A stretch of DNA of 9,767 bases from Dehalococcoidales bacterium (GTDB lineage Bacteria > Chloroflexota > Dehalococcoidia > Dehalococcoidales > Fen-1064): positions 1-9,767 of the forward strand of contig JAQTOJ010000059.1 of NCBI GenBank assembly GCA_028713395.1, read 5' to 3'. Made by a program: the position numbers and the translations under genes. Positions 1 to 6,216 of this stretch are shown here, one piece after another; position 1 is the stretch's first letter, and every line of letters starts with the position of its first letter. Below the pieces are notes generated by a model, which saw nothing but the letters and a program-made list of their open reading frames with translations, made no database searches and was not told the origin of the DNA.

Positions 1-465
1 GGGCAGGAAATAGGACATACCGGAATCGGTGGATAAATTCCGTTCGATGAAAACCGTCTTAAAGCGGCTATTTTCACAGCCGATACGCAGATCACAAGCC
101 AACGCCACAGACATGCCCGCACCCGCCGCGACGCCGTTAATGGCGGCGATGATCGGTTTATCCAGGGTGCGGTAGATGGCGATGGCCATTCTGCCCACCC
201 AATCAAGCGTATCCAGCCGATGTTCCCGGGGACCTTCGGTAAAGGGAAGAGGAGGCGCAGCGCGCAGGTCAGCCCCGGAGCAGAATCCGCGTCCGGCGCC
301 GGTCAATACTACTGCCCAGACGCTATCGTCTTTTCTCAGGTCGGTCATGGTTTGCATGAGGGAATTCTGGAGTTCCAGGTTCAGGGCGTTGAGCTGCGGT
401 GGGCGGTTCAATGTTAAAATTGCTACTTTATCACGTTTTTCGATCAGTAGTAGTTCGTCCATCAT
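1..465 (-). CDS. Enoyl-CoA hydratase/isomerase (crotonase fold), N-terminal part, PaaG-like
   Basis: Partial gene: the first 155 codons are present and the rest lies beyond the left edge. Crotonase-superfamily enzymes act on CoA thioesters (hydration, isomerisation, ring opening). Seen after translating the minus strand: an N-terminal beta strand with LNRPPQLNAL (about residues 19-28), the first oxyanion-hole segment GRGFCSGADL (58-67) and the second NGVAAGAGMS (110-119). The region up to the cut, ending DSGMSYFLP, resembles 2-(1,2-epoxy-1,2-dihydrophenyl)acetyl-CoA isomerase (PaaG). The two glutamates of classical enoyl-CoA hydratase are not at their usual places: the GAGMS segment has none, and Asp147 stands near the second site. 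Isomerase-like chemistry is therefore as likely as hydration. Two ATGs lie in tandem (465 and 462); GAGGAG at 475-470 serves either, and the second has the better spacing. The true substrate is not known. Confidence 0.93.
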   Translation of the reverse strand, partial: MMDELLLIEKRDKVAILTLNRPPQLNALNLELQNSLMQTMTDLRKDDSVWAVVLTGAGRGFCSGADLRAAPPLPFTEGPREHRLDTLDWVGRMAIAIYRTLDKPIIAAINGVAAGAGMSVALACDLRIGCENSRFKTVFIERNLSTDSGMSYFLP

Positions 466-523
466 TCTTCTCCTCGGCTTGCGGCAGTTTGGTGTTTATT
501 CTATCATATCAGTCATAGACGCT

Positions 524-558
524 GTCGTTGCGAGGAATGAAAATGACGAAGCAATCTT
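524..558. repeat. Left inverted repeat flanking the GIY-YIG gene
   Basis: A 35-base element beginning GTCGTTGCGAGGAATG and ending GAAGCAATCTT. Its reverse complement shares the blocks AGATTGC and CTCGCAA, then ACGA or CGAC, with the element at 854-897, so the two form an inverted pair around the small nuclease gene. Elements of this general type are dispersed in many bacterial genomes; that is background recall, not something this window can show. Confidence 0.6.
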
Positions 559-568
559 AAGCGATACT

Positions 569-855
569 ATGAAAAAACTTTTCTGCGTTTACATTATGAC
601 CAATGCCAAACATTCGGTACTCTATACCGGGGTTACTAGTTACCTGAAAGGGAGAGTATGGCAACACAGAGAAAAACTGTAGAAAGCTTCACTAAAAAAT
701 ATCATGTAGATATGCTGGTTTATTATGAAGGTGGCGGGGATGCCATTGGAGCGATCACCCGGGAAAAACAGATAAAGGCAGGTTCGAGACAAAAGAAAAT
801 AGACCTGATCAATACAATGAATACCGCATGGCGTGATTTGTACGAAGAACTTTAG
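569..855 (+). pseudogene. Small GIY-YIG nuclease-family protein, frameshifted
   Basis: The full product would be about 95 residues, the usual size of stand-alone GIY-YIG domain proteins, which belong to the family of the UvrC N-terminal nuclease. Frame one (569-682) encodes MKKLFCVYIMT, then LYTGV and LKGRVWQH, covering the GIY and YIG strands and the helix with the catalytic arginine, and stops at TAG 680-682. A second frame (from about 658 to the TAG at 853-855) continues with FTKKYHVDMLVYYE, the glutamate-bearing REKQIKAGSR helix and the family-typical ending DLYEEL. The frames join at a run of five A (672-676). One missing base there explains the break, and adding it back restores a family-like junction (REK-TVESFTKKY). 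The gene is thus a recent pseudogene, a sequencing or assembly indel, or less likely is read by slippage. There is no Shine-Dalgarno before ATG 569. The stop codon overlaps the right flanking repeat. Confidence 0.85.
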
Positions 856-897
856 ATTGCCGCGCCTCCCGTTCCACGGGATGGCTCGCAAAGACGA
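854..897. repeat. Right inverted repeat flanking the GIY-YIG gene
   Basis: Starts AGATTGCCGCGCC and ends CTCGCAAAGACGA. It is in inverse orientation to 524-558 and shares its outer blocks, while the middle differs. An internal hairpin is visible (CCCGT 868-872, ACGGG 876-880). The element begins on the last two bases of the nuclease stop codon, so gene and repeat are fused as one unit. Confidence 0.6.
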
Positions 898-943
898 TAG
901 GTTAGGGTGAAGGTGCTTTTGAATCCAGGCGGAGGGACCCTTC

Positions 944-961
944 ACTGCGTTCAGGGAATAG
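944..961. repeat. Direct repeat copy A (ACTGCGTTCAGGGAATAG)
   Basis: An 18-mer that recurs at 1031-1048 with 17 of 18 bases identical; flanking bases are also partly similar (CCTTC before copy A, CCTTTG before copy B). The pair brackets the palindrome at 975-1003. It looks like part of a dispersed intergenic repeat family. No coding potential is seen. Confidence 0.6.
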
Positions 962-974
962 ACCAGACGATTTG

Positions 975-1003
975 GTAAGGGCGGGTTTCAAACCCGCCCC
1001 TAC
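975..1003. repeat. 29-bp palindrome (GTAAGGGCGGGTTT / AAACCCGCCCCTAC)
   Basis: Two 14-base arms around one central C (989), with a single mismatch (A978 against C1000). It could form a very stable hairpin on either strand. There is no T tract after it, so it reads as a dispersed palindromic repeat more than an intrinsic terminator. It lies between the two direct repeats upstream of the amidohydrolase gene. Confidence 0.7.
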
Positions 1004-1030
1004 GGTGCGGAACAGGCAGAGAAACCTTTG

Positions 1031-1048
1031 ACTGAGTTCAGGGAATAG
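1031..1048. repeat. Direct repeat copy B (ACTGAGTTCAGGGAATAG)
   Basis: Second copy of the 18-mer at 944-961, one mismatch. The bases 1028-1033 read TTGACT and could act as a -35 box for the amidohydrolase gene, but the matching -10 position (1051-1056, TGGGAT) is poor. No confident promoter is called for that gene. Confidence 0.55.
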
Positions 1049-1082
1049 TCTGGGATGTATGACAATAGGGAAGGAACCAAAT

Positions 1083-2045
1083 ATGAAAACAATCGATCTG
1101 GAAGCGCATTTTTTGACACCGGAGCTGTTGAAATTCGGGGAAAAACGGGGGAATCCGGTTGCCAGAATCCAACCCCGGAAATTAGGGGAGATGCTGCTGG
1201 ATGTGGGGGAAAAGAGGCAACAGTCAATGGCGGCCGCGGGTATCGATATGCAGGTTCTGAGCGCGGTAACACCTCCGCTGCAAATGTTTGAACCGGCGGA
1301 AGGTTATGCCTGGAGCCAGGCAATCAACGACGAACTATCGCGGATCGTGAAAAAGTACCCGGATAAATACCTCGGGCTGGCCGCCATCGCTCCGCAAGAA
1401 CCAGGGTCGGCCGCCGGTGAGATCGAAAGGGCGGTGAAGAAACTCGGACTGCAAGGCGTCAGTATTCTTTCCCATGCCCGTAACGAATACCTGGATAATA
1501 AAAAATACTGGGGCATCTTCGATCAGGCGGAAAAAATGAATGTGCCGGTCTATATCCACCCGGCCACGCCATCGACCTTGATGCTGGGAGCGTTTAGCGA
1601 TTACGGATTTCCGTTCTCCGGCCCGATGCTGGGGTTCGCCGCCGATACCTCGACCCATGTCATGCGCTTGATTTACAGCGGCCTATTCGATGTTTATCCC
1701 AACCTGGAAATCATTCTGGGCCACATGGGGGAGGGTTTACCTTACTGGCTGCCGCGGCTGGATTTTGCCTGGAATGCCTGGTGGGTGAACAACCGTCCGG
1801 CGATAAAACGGAAACCCAGCGAATATCTGAAGACGAATTTTTGGATCAATACCAGCGGGGTGTTCTTCCAGCCGGCGTTGCAGTGCGCTTATCAGGCATT
1901 AGGGGCAGAACGAATCATGTTCGGGGTGGACTACCCCTACCAGTTGAATGAAGAAGCGGCGCAGTTCATGAAGGAGGCGGATATCCCGGATGAGGATAAG
2001 CAGAAGATATGGGGATTGAACGCACAAAAGTTGTTTGGATTGTGA
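1083..2045 (+). CDS. Metal-dependent amidohydrolase / decarboxylase (amidohydrolase-2, ACMSD-like)
   Basis: A 320-residue TIM-barrel protein of the amidohydrolase-related family that includes aminocarboxymuconate-semialdehyde decarboxylase and gamma-resorcylate decarboxylase. The metal site can be read directly: Glu7 and His9 in DLEAHF (an ExH motif in place of the HxH of many amidohydrolases, as in gamma-resorcylate decarboxylase), His159 in YIHPA, His214 in LGHMGE and Asp283 in FGVDYPY. These positions closely follow the Glu8/His10/His164/His218/Asp287 pattern known for gamma-resorcylate decarboxylase. Non-oxidative decarboxylation or hydrolysis of a cyclic or aromatic acid is therefore likely, but the substrate is unknown. 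Start: ATG 1083 is preferred because AAGGAA (1071-1076) lies six bases before it; an in-frame ATG at 1059 would add eight residues but has a weaker ribosome site. No clear terminator follows. Lone gene between a repeat cluster and an A+T-rich gene. Confidence 0.9.
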   Translation: MKTIDLEAHFLTPELLKFGEKRGNPVARIQPRKLGEMLLDVGEKRQQSMAAAGIDMQVLSAVTPPLQMFEPAEGYAWSQAINDELSRIVKKYPDKYLGLAAIAPQEPGSAAGEIERAVKKLGLQGVSILSHARNEYLDNKKYWGIFDQAEKMNVPVYIHPATPSTLMLGAFSDYGFPFSGPMLGFAADTSTHVMRLIYSGLFDVYPNLEIILGHMGEGLPYWLPRLDFAWNAWWVNNRPAIKRKPSEYLKTNFWINTSGVFFQPALQCAYQALGAERIMFGVDYPYQLNEEAAQFMKEADIPDEDKQKIWGLNAQKLFGL

Positions 2046-2159
2046 TGGATTTAGGACCGGCAGCTCGGCCCGTAAAGGACGGAATTCCCATCTCCGGCGG
2101 TATATGCCCGGAAACTCTAATTTTAACATCCTGCCTCTATCACTTACCCGTTCCGGTAT

Positions 2160-2168
2160 TGGTATAAT
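2160..2168 (+). promoter_or_regulatory. Extended -10 promoter for the GNAT gene
   Basis: TGGTATAAT is a perfect extended -10 box (TG, one base, TATAAT), about 40 bases before the ATG at 2209. No convincing -35 box is seen, which an extended -10 can tolerate. The spacer from the amidohydrolase stop holds nothing else recognisable. Confidence 0.55.
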
Positions 2169-2208
2169 GAAAATAAAGTCATTTGTTTTCGAGATGGCAG
2201 GTGCATAA

Positions 2209-3075
2209 ATGACCTACATTTATTCAACGCTTGAAAACACATCGGTTCAATCATTGTTTCTGTCATATTTACAAAAAGCCAAATATTCACTGTCGACAAA
2301 AAATGTATCCTTAGAATCATTTCAAAATATGCTGCAAACAAGGGGATACATCCCGGGAATTTCTTTGGGTGCGTTTGAAGAATCTAATCATATTCCGGTA
2401 GGTTTCATACTGAATGGGTTTAGAACCTGGAACGGGAAAAGTACCGTATATGATATTCTTACCGGTACGGTGATTTCCCACAGAAGGCAGGGCATCGCAA
2501 ACACTCTATTTGAAAAGCTCAAGATATTACTAAAGCAAAAATATGCGGAGCAGTATTTGACTGAAGTAAAGAAGGACAATACCCCCGCCATTGGGCTTTA
2601 TAAAAAGCAAGGTTTTGAAATTCGTAGAGGGTTAACAAGTTTCAAACTAAATAGAGAAAATCACAGTATAGTAACCTCGGACTACAACATTGAGTATTCA
2701 ACCGGGATAAACCAGACCGATTGGGAACGGCTTAAATCATTTTGGGAATTTCAACCGTCCTGGCAAAACTCCATTTCTTCGGTGAACGCAGTTCAAGGGA
2801 TCATGATCTACGCTTTAGTACATCTCGACGCCAATATCATCGGCTATGGGGTGATTAACCAAAATACAGGGGATATCCCTCAGTTAGCAATACACAAAGA
2901 TTACAGGCGTAAGGGAATAGCAAGAGGTATTGTTTCAGGTTTGTTTGAAAAGGTAAAAATGAATCAATTAGTAATCTGGAATGTAGATGAGGCTTACGAT
3001 GATATGGGATTATTTTTGCTTAAGATGGGATTTGAAAAAACCATTAGTCAATATGAGATAGTTTTACCTCTATAG
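2209..3075 (+). CDS. Tandem GNAT-family N-acetyltransferase
   Basis: A 288-residue protein made of two GNAT folds. The first (about residues 1-150) contains the acetyl-CoA-binding loop ISHRRQGIANTLFEKL and the later segment NTPAIGLYKKQGFEIRRG. The second (about 155-288) contains IHKDYRRKGIARGIVSGLF and LFLLKMGFEK. Each loop matches the Q/R-x-x-G-x-G/A pyrophosphate-binding pattern of the family, so both domains may bind acetyl-CoA. The acceptor (small amine, antibiotic, peptide or protein N-terminus) cannot be told. An AGGTG box (2199-2203) lies five bases before ATG 2209. The gene is visibly richer in A and T, with AAA, GAA, ATT and TTT codons, than the enzyme genes on either side, which hints at acquisition from a low-GC donor. 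It has its own promoter and ends at a strong terminator, so it is a single-gene unit. Confidence 0.9.
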   Translation: MTYIYSTLENTSVQSLFLSYLQKAKYSLSTKNVSLESFQNMLQTRGYIPGISLGAFEESNHIPVGFILNGFRTWNGKSTVYDILTGTVISHRRQGIANTLFEKLKILLKQKYAEQYLTEVKKDNTPAIGLYKKQGFEIRRGLTSFKLNRENHSIVTSDYNIEYSTGINQTDWERLKSFWEFQPSWQNSISSVNAVQGIMIYALVHLDANIIGYGVINQNTGDIPQLAIHKDYRRKGIARGIVSGLFEKVKMNQLVIWNVDEAYDDMGLFLLKMGFEKTISQYEIVLPL

Positions 3076-3170
3076 CAATAACGTTACTTAGGATAGGTTG
3101 AACAAATAACTGCTGGATGCCAACTGGAGTTTATACTGCGTTTAAGCAAAGTACTGGAATGACGTCAATT

Positions 3171-3203
3171 AAAGAGAGGGAGTGAATCTCACTCCCTCTC
3201 TTT
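3171..3203. terminator. Bidirectional intrinsic terminator
   Basis: Perfect 15-bp stem (AAAGAGAGGGAGTGA at 3171-3185, its complement at 3189-3203) with a three-base loop ATC. A-rich and T-rich ends suit termination on both strands. It lies between the convergent GNAT gene and the acyl-CoA dehydrogenase operon, whose last stop codon is at 3213-3211. Confidence 0.9.
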
Positions 3204-3210
3204 TATGTGT

Positions 3211-4350
3211 CTAGTCGTAGTGTTGGGCAATGAGTTCGCGGTGATAGTTGGCATCACCGAAAACCGTATCCAGGGCGCGCGAGCGCTTGAAATAGAGGTG
3301 CATATCGTGGTCCCAAGTGAAGCCGATGCCGCCGTGGATCTGAATGCCCAGACCCGCCACCATTTTGAAGGTATCGCCGCAATAGGCTTTGGCCATGTTA
3401 ACGGCTAAATCCGCCTGCGGGTCGTTTTCCTTCACAGACTCTGCCGCCCAGACCATCAGGGCGCGGGCGTATTCCAATTGAGTGTACATATTGGCAAGGT
3501 GGTGTTTGACCGCCTGGAAGCTGCCGATGGGTGCGCCGAACTGGACTCTGGTCTTGGCGTATTCCACGCAAGTCTCTAAAACCCACTCGCCGCCGCCGAC
3601 CATCTCGGCGCAGTGCAGAGCGGTGGCTCTGAGCGCCGCGTCTTTGAGATACCGCCAGCCTTTATTGACTTCACCGAGGATGTATTTAGCCGGTACTGCA
3701 ATGCGGTTGAAAGTAACCTGGTACTGTTTACGGGTCTCGTCCATCGTCTTCAGGGGGTTGACATAAATACCCCAGTCGTCCTTGTTAACTAAACAGAGGG
3801 TGATGCCTTCTTCCGGATCGGCGGAGGTTTTGGTGCGGCAGGCTACCAGAAACCAGTCCGCCGCCATGGCATCCGGGACAAAGGATTTGGCGCCGGTGAG
3901 AATATAATCTTCACCACGCGGGTAGGCTTGCATATTGACGCCGCCGGGCCAGAAATCGCCATCGGTTTCGGTCACTGCTGCGGTCATGATCATCTGCCCG
4001 TTGGCGATCCTGGGCAGAAACTCCTGTTTCTGGGCTTCGGTGCCGGCGTTCAGTATCGGCAGGGCACTCATCACCAAGGTGGAGACGAACGGGCCGGGCA
4101 TGACCATGCGCCCCATTTCTTCACAGAGGATAGAGAGATCACGGAAGGTCATATTGGCGCCGCCGTATTGTTCCGGCAGAATCAAACCGGTCCAGCCCAC
4201 ATCCGCCATTTTCTTCCAATAATCTTTAGTGATGCCGGTTTGATCGTTCATCATGGCGCGGGTAAAGGTTTTCGGGCACTCTTTGGCGAGAAAATCACGC
4301 GCCATGGTCTTTAGCATTTCCTGTTCTTCATTGATTCCGTATTCCATCAT
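3211..4350 (-). CDS. Acyl-CoA dehydrogenase-like protein, likely non-catalytic partner subunit
   Basis: A 379-residue acyl-CoA dehydrogenase fold: N-terminal helical domain (about 1-115), middle beta domain with VTETDGDFWPGG (126-137) and FVPDAMAADWFLVA, and a C-terminal helical domain with RVQFGAPIGSFQAVKHHLANM (from 268) and QIHGGIGFTWDHD. My hand alignment puts Gly365 (in VFGDAN) at the position of medium-chain dehydrogenase Glu376, and Ala242 at the isovaleryl/long-chain type glutamate position, so neither usual catalytic base is present. This fits the non-catalytic subunit of alpha2beta2 dehydrogenases such as the mycobacterial FadE26-FadE27 type. It starts 14 bases after the stop of the 408-residue dehydrogenase gene, and its ribosome site GAGGGAAGAG abuts that stop, indicating translational coupling. 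Two tandem ATGs (4350, 4347). Same operon, shared terminator. Confidence 0.92.
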   Translation of the reverse strand: MMEYGINEEQEMLKTMARDFLAKECPKTFTRAMMNDQTGITKDYWKKMADVGWTGLILPEQYGGANMTFRDLSILCEEMGRMVMPGPFVSTLVMSALPILNAGTEAQKQEFLPRIANGQMIMTAAVTETDGDFWPGGVNMQAYPRGEDYILTGAKSFVPDAMAADWFLVACRTKTSADPEEGITLCLVNKDDWGIYVNPLKTMDETRKQYQVTFNRIAVPAKYILGEVNKGWRYLKDAALRATALHCAEMVGGGEWVLETCVEYAKTRVQFGAPIGSFQAVKHHLANMYTQLEYARALMVWAAESVKENDPQADLAVNMAKAYCGDTFKMVAGLGIQIHGGIGFTWDHDMHLYFKRSRALDTVFGDANYHRELIAQHYD

Positions 4351-4364
4351 TTTCTCTTCCCTCT

Positions 4365-5591
4365 CTAGTCGTTGCCCCGGGCTTCTCTGGGAAGCCCGAG
4401 TATTTTTTCCGCGATGATGTTACGGTTGATTTCCGAAGTACCGCGTTCGATGGTAGCGCCGCGCCACCTTAACATCCCGTAAACCCAATCGCCGCCGTTC
4501 ACCGCCAAGGGTGAACCTTCGACCATTTGAGAGTAGGCGCCAAGTATTTCCATGACCATATCGTCACTGTGCTGTCTGAGTTCGGCGGAGAAATTTTTAC
4601 TGACGGAAACCTCATTGGGATCAATTTTCTTACCCTGCCTGGCCATGGCTCCCTGCAGAGCGCCGTTGGCCCGCATGGCCTCGCCTTGAATGGCAAATTG
4701 GGCGATACGCTGGCGGAACAGCGGATCGTCCCAGACAGCTTTGCCGTAGTGTTTCGTCTCTTTGGCAAGTTCGACGATCGATTCCATGTTGCCCCAGCCG
4801 CGGCGGGCGGTGCTGCGGCCGCCGACGGCAAACCCGCCGCTTCTTTCGGCTGCCAAACCGGTCAGGGCGACATACCAGCCCATATTCAGCTCGCCCAGCA
4901 GATTCTTGTGGGGGATACGAACGTTATCGAAAAACATTTCTCCGAATTCCGATTCGCCGCTCATCTGCTTGAGGGGACGGCGGCTGAAACCGGGGCTCGT
5001 GCAATCAAAGATAAAATAGCTTAAATTGCGGTGTCTTTTGGCGGCGGGATCGGTCTTGACAACGAGCAAGCCGAAATCGGCAAACATCCAGTTGCTGGTC
5101 CAGACTTTCTGGCCATTGACCACCCAATCATCGCCGTCTCTCACCGCCGCGGTGCGGACATTGGCGAGGTCAGAACCTGCATCCGGCTCGGAGAAGCCCT
5201 GGCACCAGCTTTCCTCGCCGTTCAAAATTTTCGGTAAGAAGCGTTTTTTTTGCCATTCCTGTCCCCAGCGCAAAATGGTAGGACCGGCCATTAATAGTCC
5301 TTGAGACATGGGACCGGGAGGCGTGCCGCAAAGGGTAAATTCCTCACGGATGATGCGGATTTCCCAATCTGGCCGCACAATGCCGCCGTATTCCTTGGGA
5401 TATCCGAAACCAGCGTAGCCGGCATCGTAACAGGTTTTCGTCCATTTTTCGCCCAACGCCTGGGCGGCTTCAGTCTGACGTTCCGGGGCATGATATTCCG
5501 GCGTGCCCCAGCCTTTGGGTAGATTGGTTTTAAGCCAATCTCTGACCTGCTTCCTAAATGCTGTTTCTTTGCCTGATTGTTCTGAAACCAT
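4365..5591 (-). CDS. Acyl-CoA dehydrogenase, catalytic subunit candidate
   Basis: A 408-residue flavin-dependent acyl-CoA dehydrogenase, introducing an alpha-beta double bond into an acyl-CoA and passing electrons to electron-transfer flavoprotein. Seen: FGYPKEYGG (62-70), the family signature QGFSEPDAGSDLAN (131-144), NGQKVWTSNWMFAD (159-172) and the C-terminal ERGTSEINRNIIAEKILG. At the medium-chain Glu376 position the residue is Arg383, but Glu249 in GLAAERSGG aligns with the catalytic Glu of isovaleryl-CoA and long-chain dehydrogenases (LDLER, LPQER). This is the arrangement of the catalytic subunit in FadE26/ChsE4-type heteromers. A canonical AAAGGAGG (5604-5597) lies five bases before ATG 5591. 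It is first in a two-gene operon with the 379-residue protein. Substrates of known relatives are bulky (sterol side chains, branched or cyclic acyl-CoA); which one applies here is not visible. Confidence 0.95.
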   Translation of the reverse strand: MVSEQSGKETAFRKQVRDWLKTNLPKGWGTPEYHAPERQTEAAQALGEKWTKTCYDAGYAGFGYPKEYGGIVRPDWEIRIIREEFTLCGTPPGPMSQGLLMAGPTILRWGQEWQKKRFLPKILNGEESWCQGFSEPDAGSDLANVRTAAVRDGDDWVVNGQKVWTSNWMFADFGLLVVKTDPAAKRHRNLSYFIFDCTSPGFSRRPLKQMSGESEFGEMFFDNVRIPHKNLLGELNMGWYVALTGLAAERSGGFAVGGRSTARRGWGNMESIVELAKETKHYGKAVWDDPLFRQRIAQFAIQGEAMRANGALQGAMARQGKKIDPNEVSVSKNFSAELRQHSDDMVMEILGAYSQMVEGSPLAVNGGDWVYGMLRWRGATIERGTSEINRNIIAEKILGLPREARGND

Positions 5592-5641
5592 CAGGTCCTC
5601 CTTTTGTCATGGTATTGACGTTTTACGGCACTTTGCCTGTT

Positions 5642-5670
5642 ATTATAGATTATGCGACTTGACAGAGCAA
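5642..5670 (-). promoter_or_regulatory. Candidate promoter of the acyl-CoA dehydrogenase operon
   Basis: On the minus strand TTGCTC (5670-5665), a 17-base spacer and TATAAT (5647-5642) lie about 50 bases before ATG 5591. The -10 is perfect and the -35 matches only in TTG. Confidence 0.45.
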
Positions 5671-5761
5671 TTCAGGCGCGCTCATCCCCTATTCCGACGG
5701 ATGTAATAAAAATTCCACGGAAATTTTGGCAAAAAGACTATGAAGAAAGGGAAATTAGGTA

Positions 5762-5767
5762 TATAAT
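5762..5767 (+). promoter_or_regulatory. Candidate -10 box for the GYD-domain gene
   Basis: TATAAT about 50 bases before ATG 5819, in the spacer shared with the divergent dehydrogenase operon. The expected -35 position (about 5739-5744) is poor, so the promoter may need an activator or be weak. Confidence 0.35.
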
Positions 5768-5818
5768 GAGACAAATATTTCAGTTTCTCCTTGACCGGAG
5801 AATCTTGAGGAGGGATAT

Positions 5819-6124
5819 ATGGCGCTTTACATTATGCTGAGTAAACTGACCACCGAGGGCAGAAAGACCATGATGAATAACCCCCGCCGTCTTTTTGAAG
5901 TAAACAAAGAAGTGGAAAAAATGGGAGCCAAGGTACTCGCCCAGTATTCGGTGCTTGGTGACTATGATTTCATCAATATTATGGAAGCTCCCAACAATGA
6001 AGTGATCGCCCGCGTATCCTCGGCGCTTGGTTCCAGAGGGACGATCGAACCTTTGACACTGGCGGCGATGAGCATCCAGGATTATGTGCGCGAAATGGAA
6101 ACCGCGAAAATAATCGATAAATAA
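5819..6124 (+). CDS. GYD-domain protein
   Basis: A 101-residue protein matching the small GYD-domain family. It starts MALYIMLSKLTTEGRKTM, has a helix rich in charged residues (RRLFEVNKEVEKMGAKV), the family hallmark LGDYDFINIMEAP in the centre, and GSRGTIEPLTLAAMS near the end, consistent with a ferredoxin-like dimeric alpha-beta barrel. Biochemical function in this family is not established. Length is normal. AGGAGGG (5808-5814) four bases before the ATG gives a strong ribosome site. It is divergent from the acyl-CoA dehydrogenase operon and followed by its own terminator, so it is monocistronic. A sensing or small-ligand-binding role linked to the divergent operon is only a guess. Confidence 0.88.
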   Translation: MALYIMLSKLTTEGRKTMMNNPRRLFEVNKEVEKMGAKVLAQYSVLGDYDFINIMEAPNNEVIARVSSALGSRGTIEPLTLAAMSIQDYVREMETAKIIDK

Positions 6125-6149
6125 AATCGATCTTTCAACTGTAGCAAAG

Positions 6150-6205
6150 AAATAAGCCGGCACTTTTCAAGGCGTCATCCGCCAGCGAATTGTTCCGGCT
6201 TATTT
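6150..6205 (+). terminator. Intrinsic terminator after the GYD gene, branched hairpin
   Basis: AAATAAGCCGG (6150-6160) pairs perfectly with CCGGCTTATTT (6195-6205), followed by a T-rich stretch to about 6212. The 34-base loop contains a smaller hairpin (GGCG 6171-6174 with CGCC 6180-6183). The lipoprotein gene on the other strand ends at 6217, so the element may also stop that transcript, though its T tract on that strand is weaker. Confidence 0.75.
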
Positions 6206-6216
6206 TTATTTTGGGA

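Noticed and set aside
176..568. Long open frame on the plus strand running into the GIY-YIG gene
   Set aside because: It is antisense to the well-supported crotonase gene and its sequence has no domain; only the part from ATG 569 matches the nuclease family.
524..1060. CRISPR array
   Set aside because: Repeats are few, inverted or unevenly spaced, with no regular spacers and no cas genes.
2046..2159. Terminator after the amidohydrolase gene
   Set aside because: Only short GC-rich pairings are seen and there is no T tract.
3928..4314. Open frame on the plus strand within the 379-residue dehydrogenase gene
   Set aside because: Complementary to a conserved coding region, no ribosome site, His/Gly-rich composition typical of an antisense reading.
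4499..5024. Several open frames on both strands within the 408-residue dehydrogenase gene
   Set aside because: Shadows of the real reading frame, with no recognisable domain.
5652..5840. 62-codon open frame overlapping the GYD gene start
   Set aside because: It spans both candidate promoters and overlaps the GYD start, with no ribosome site or similarity.
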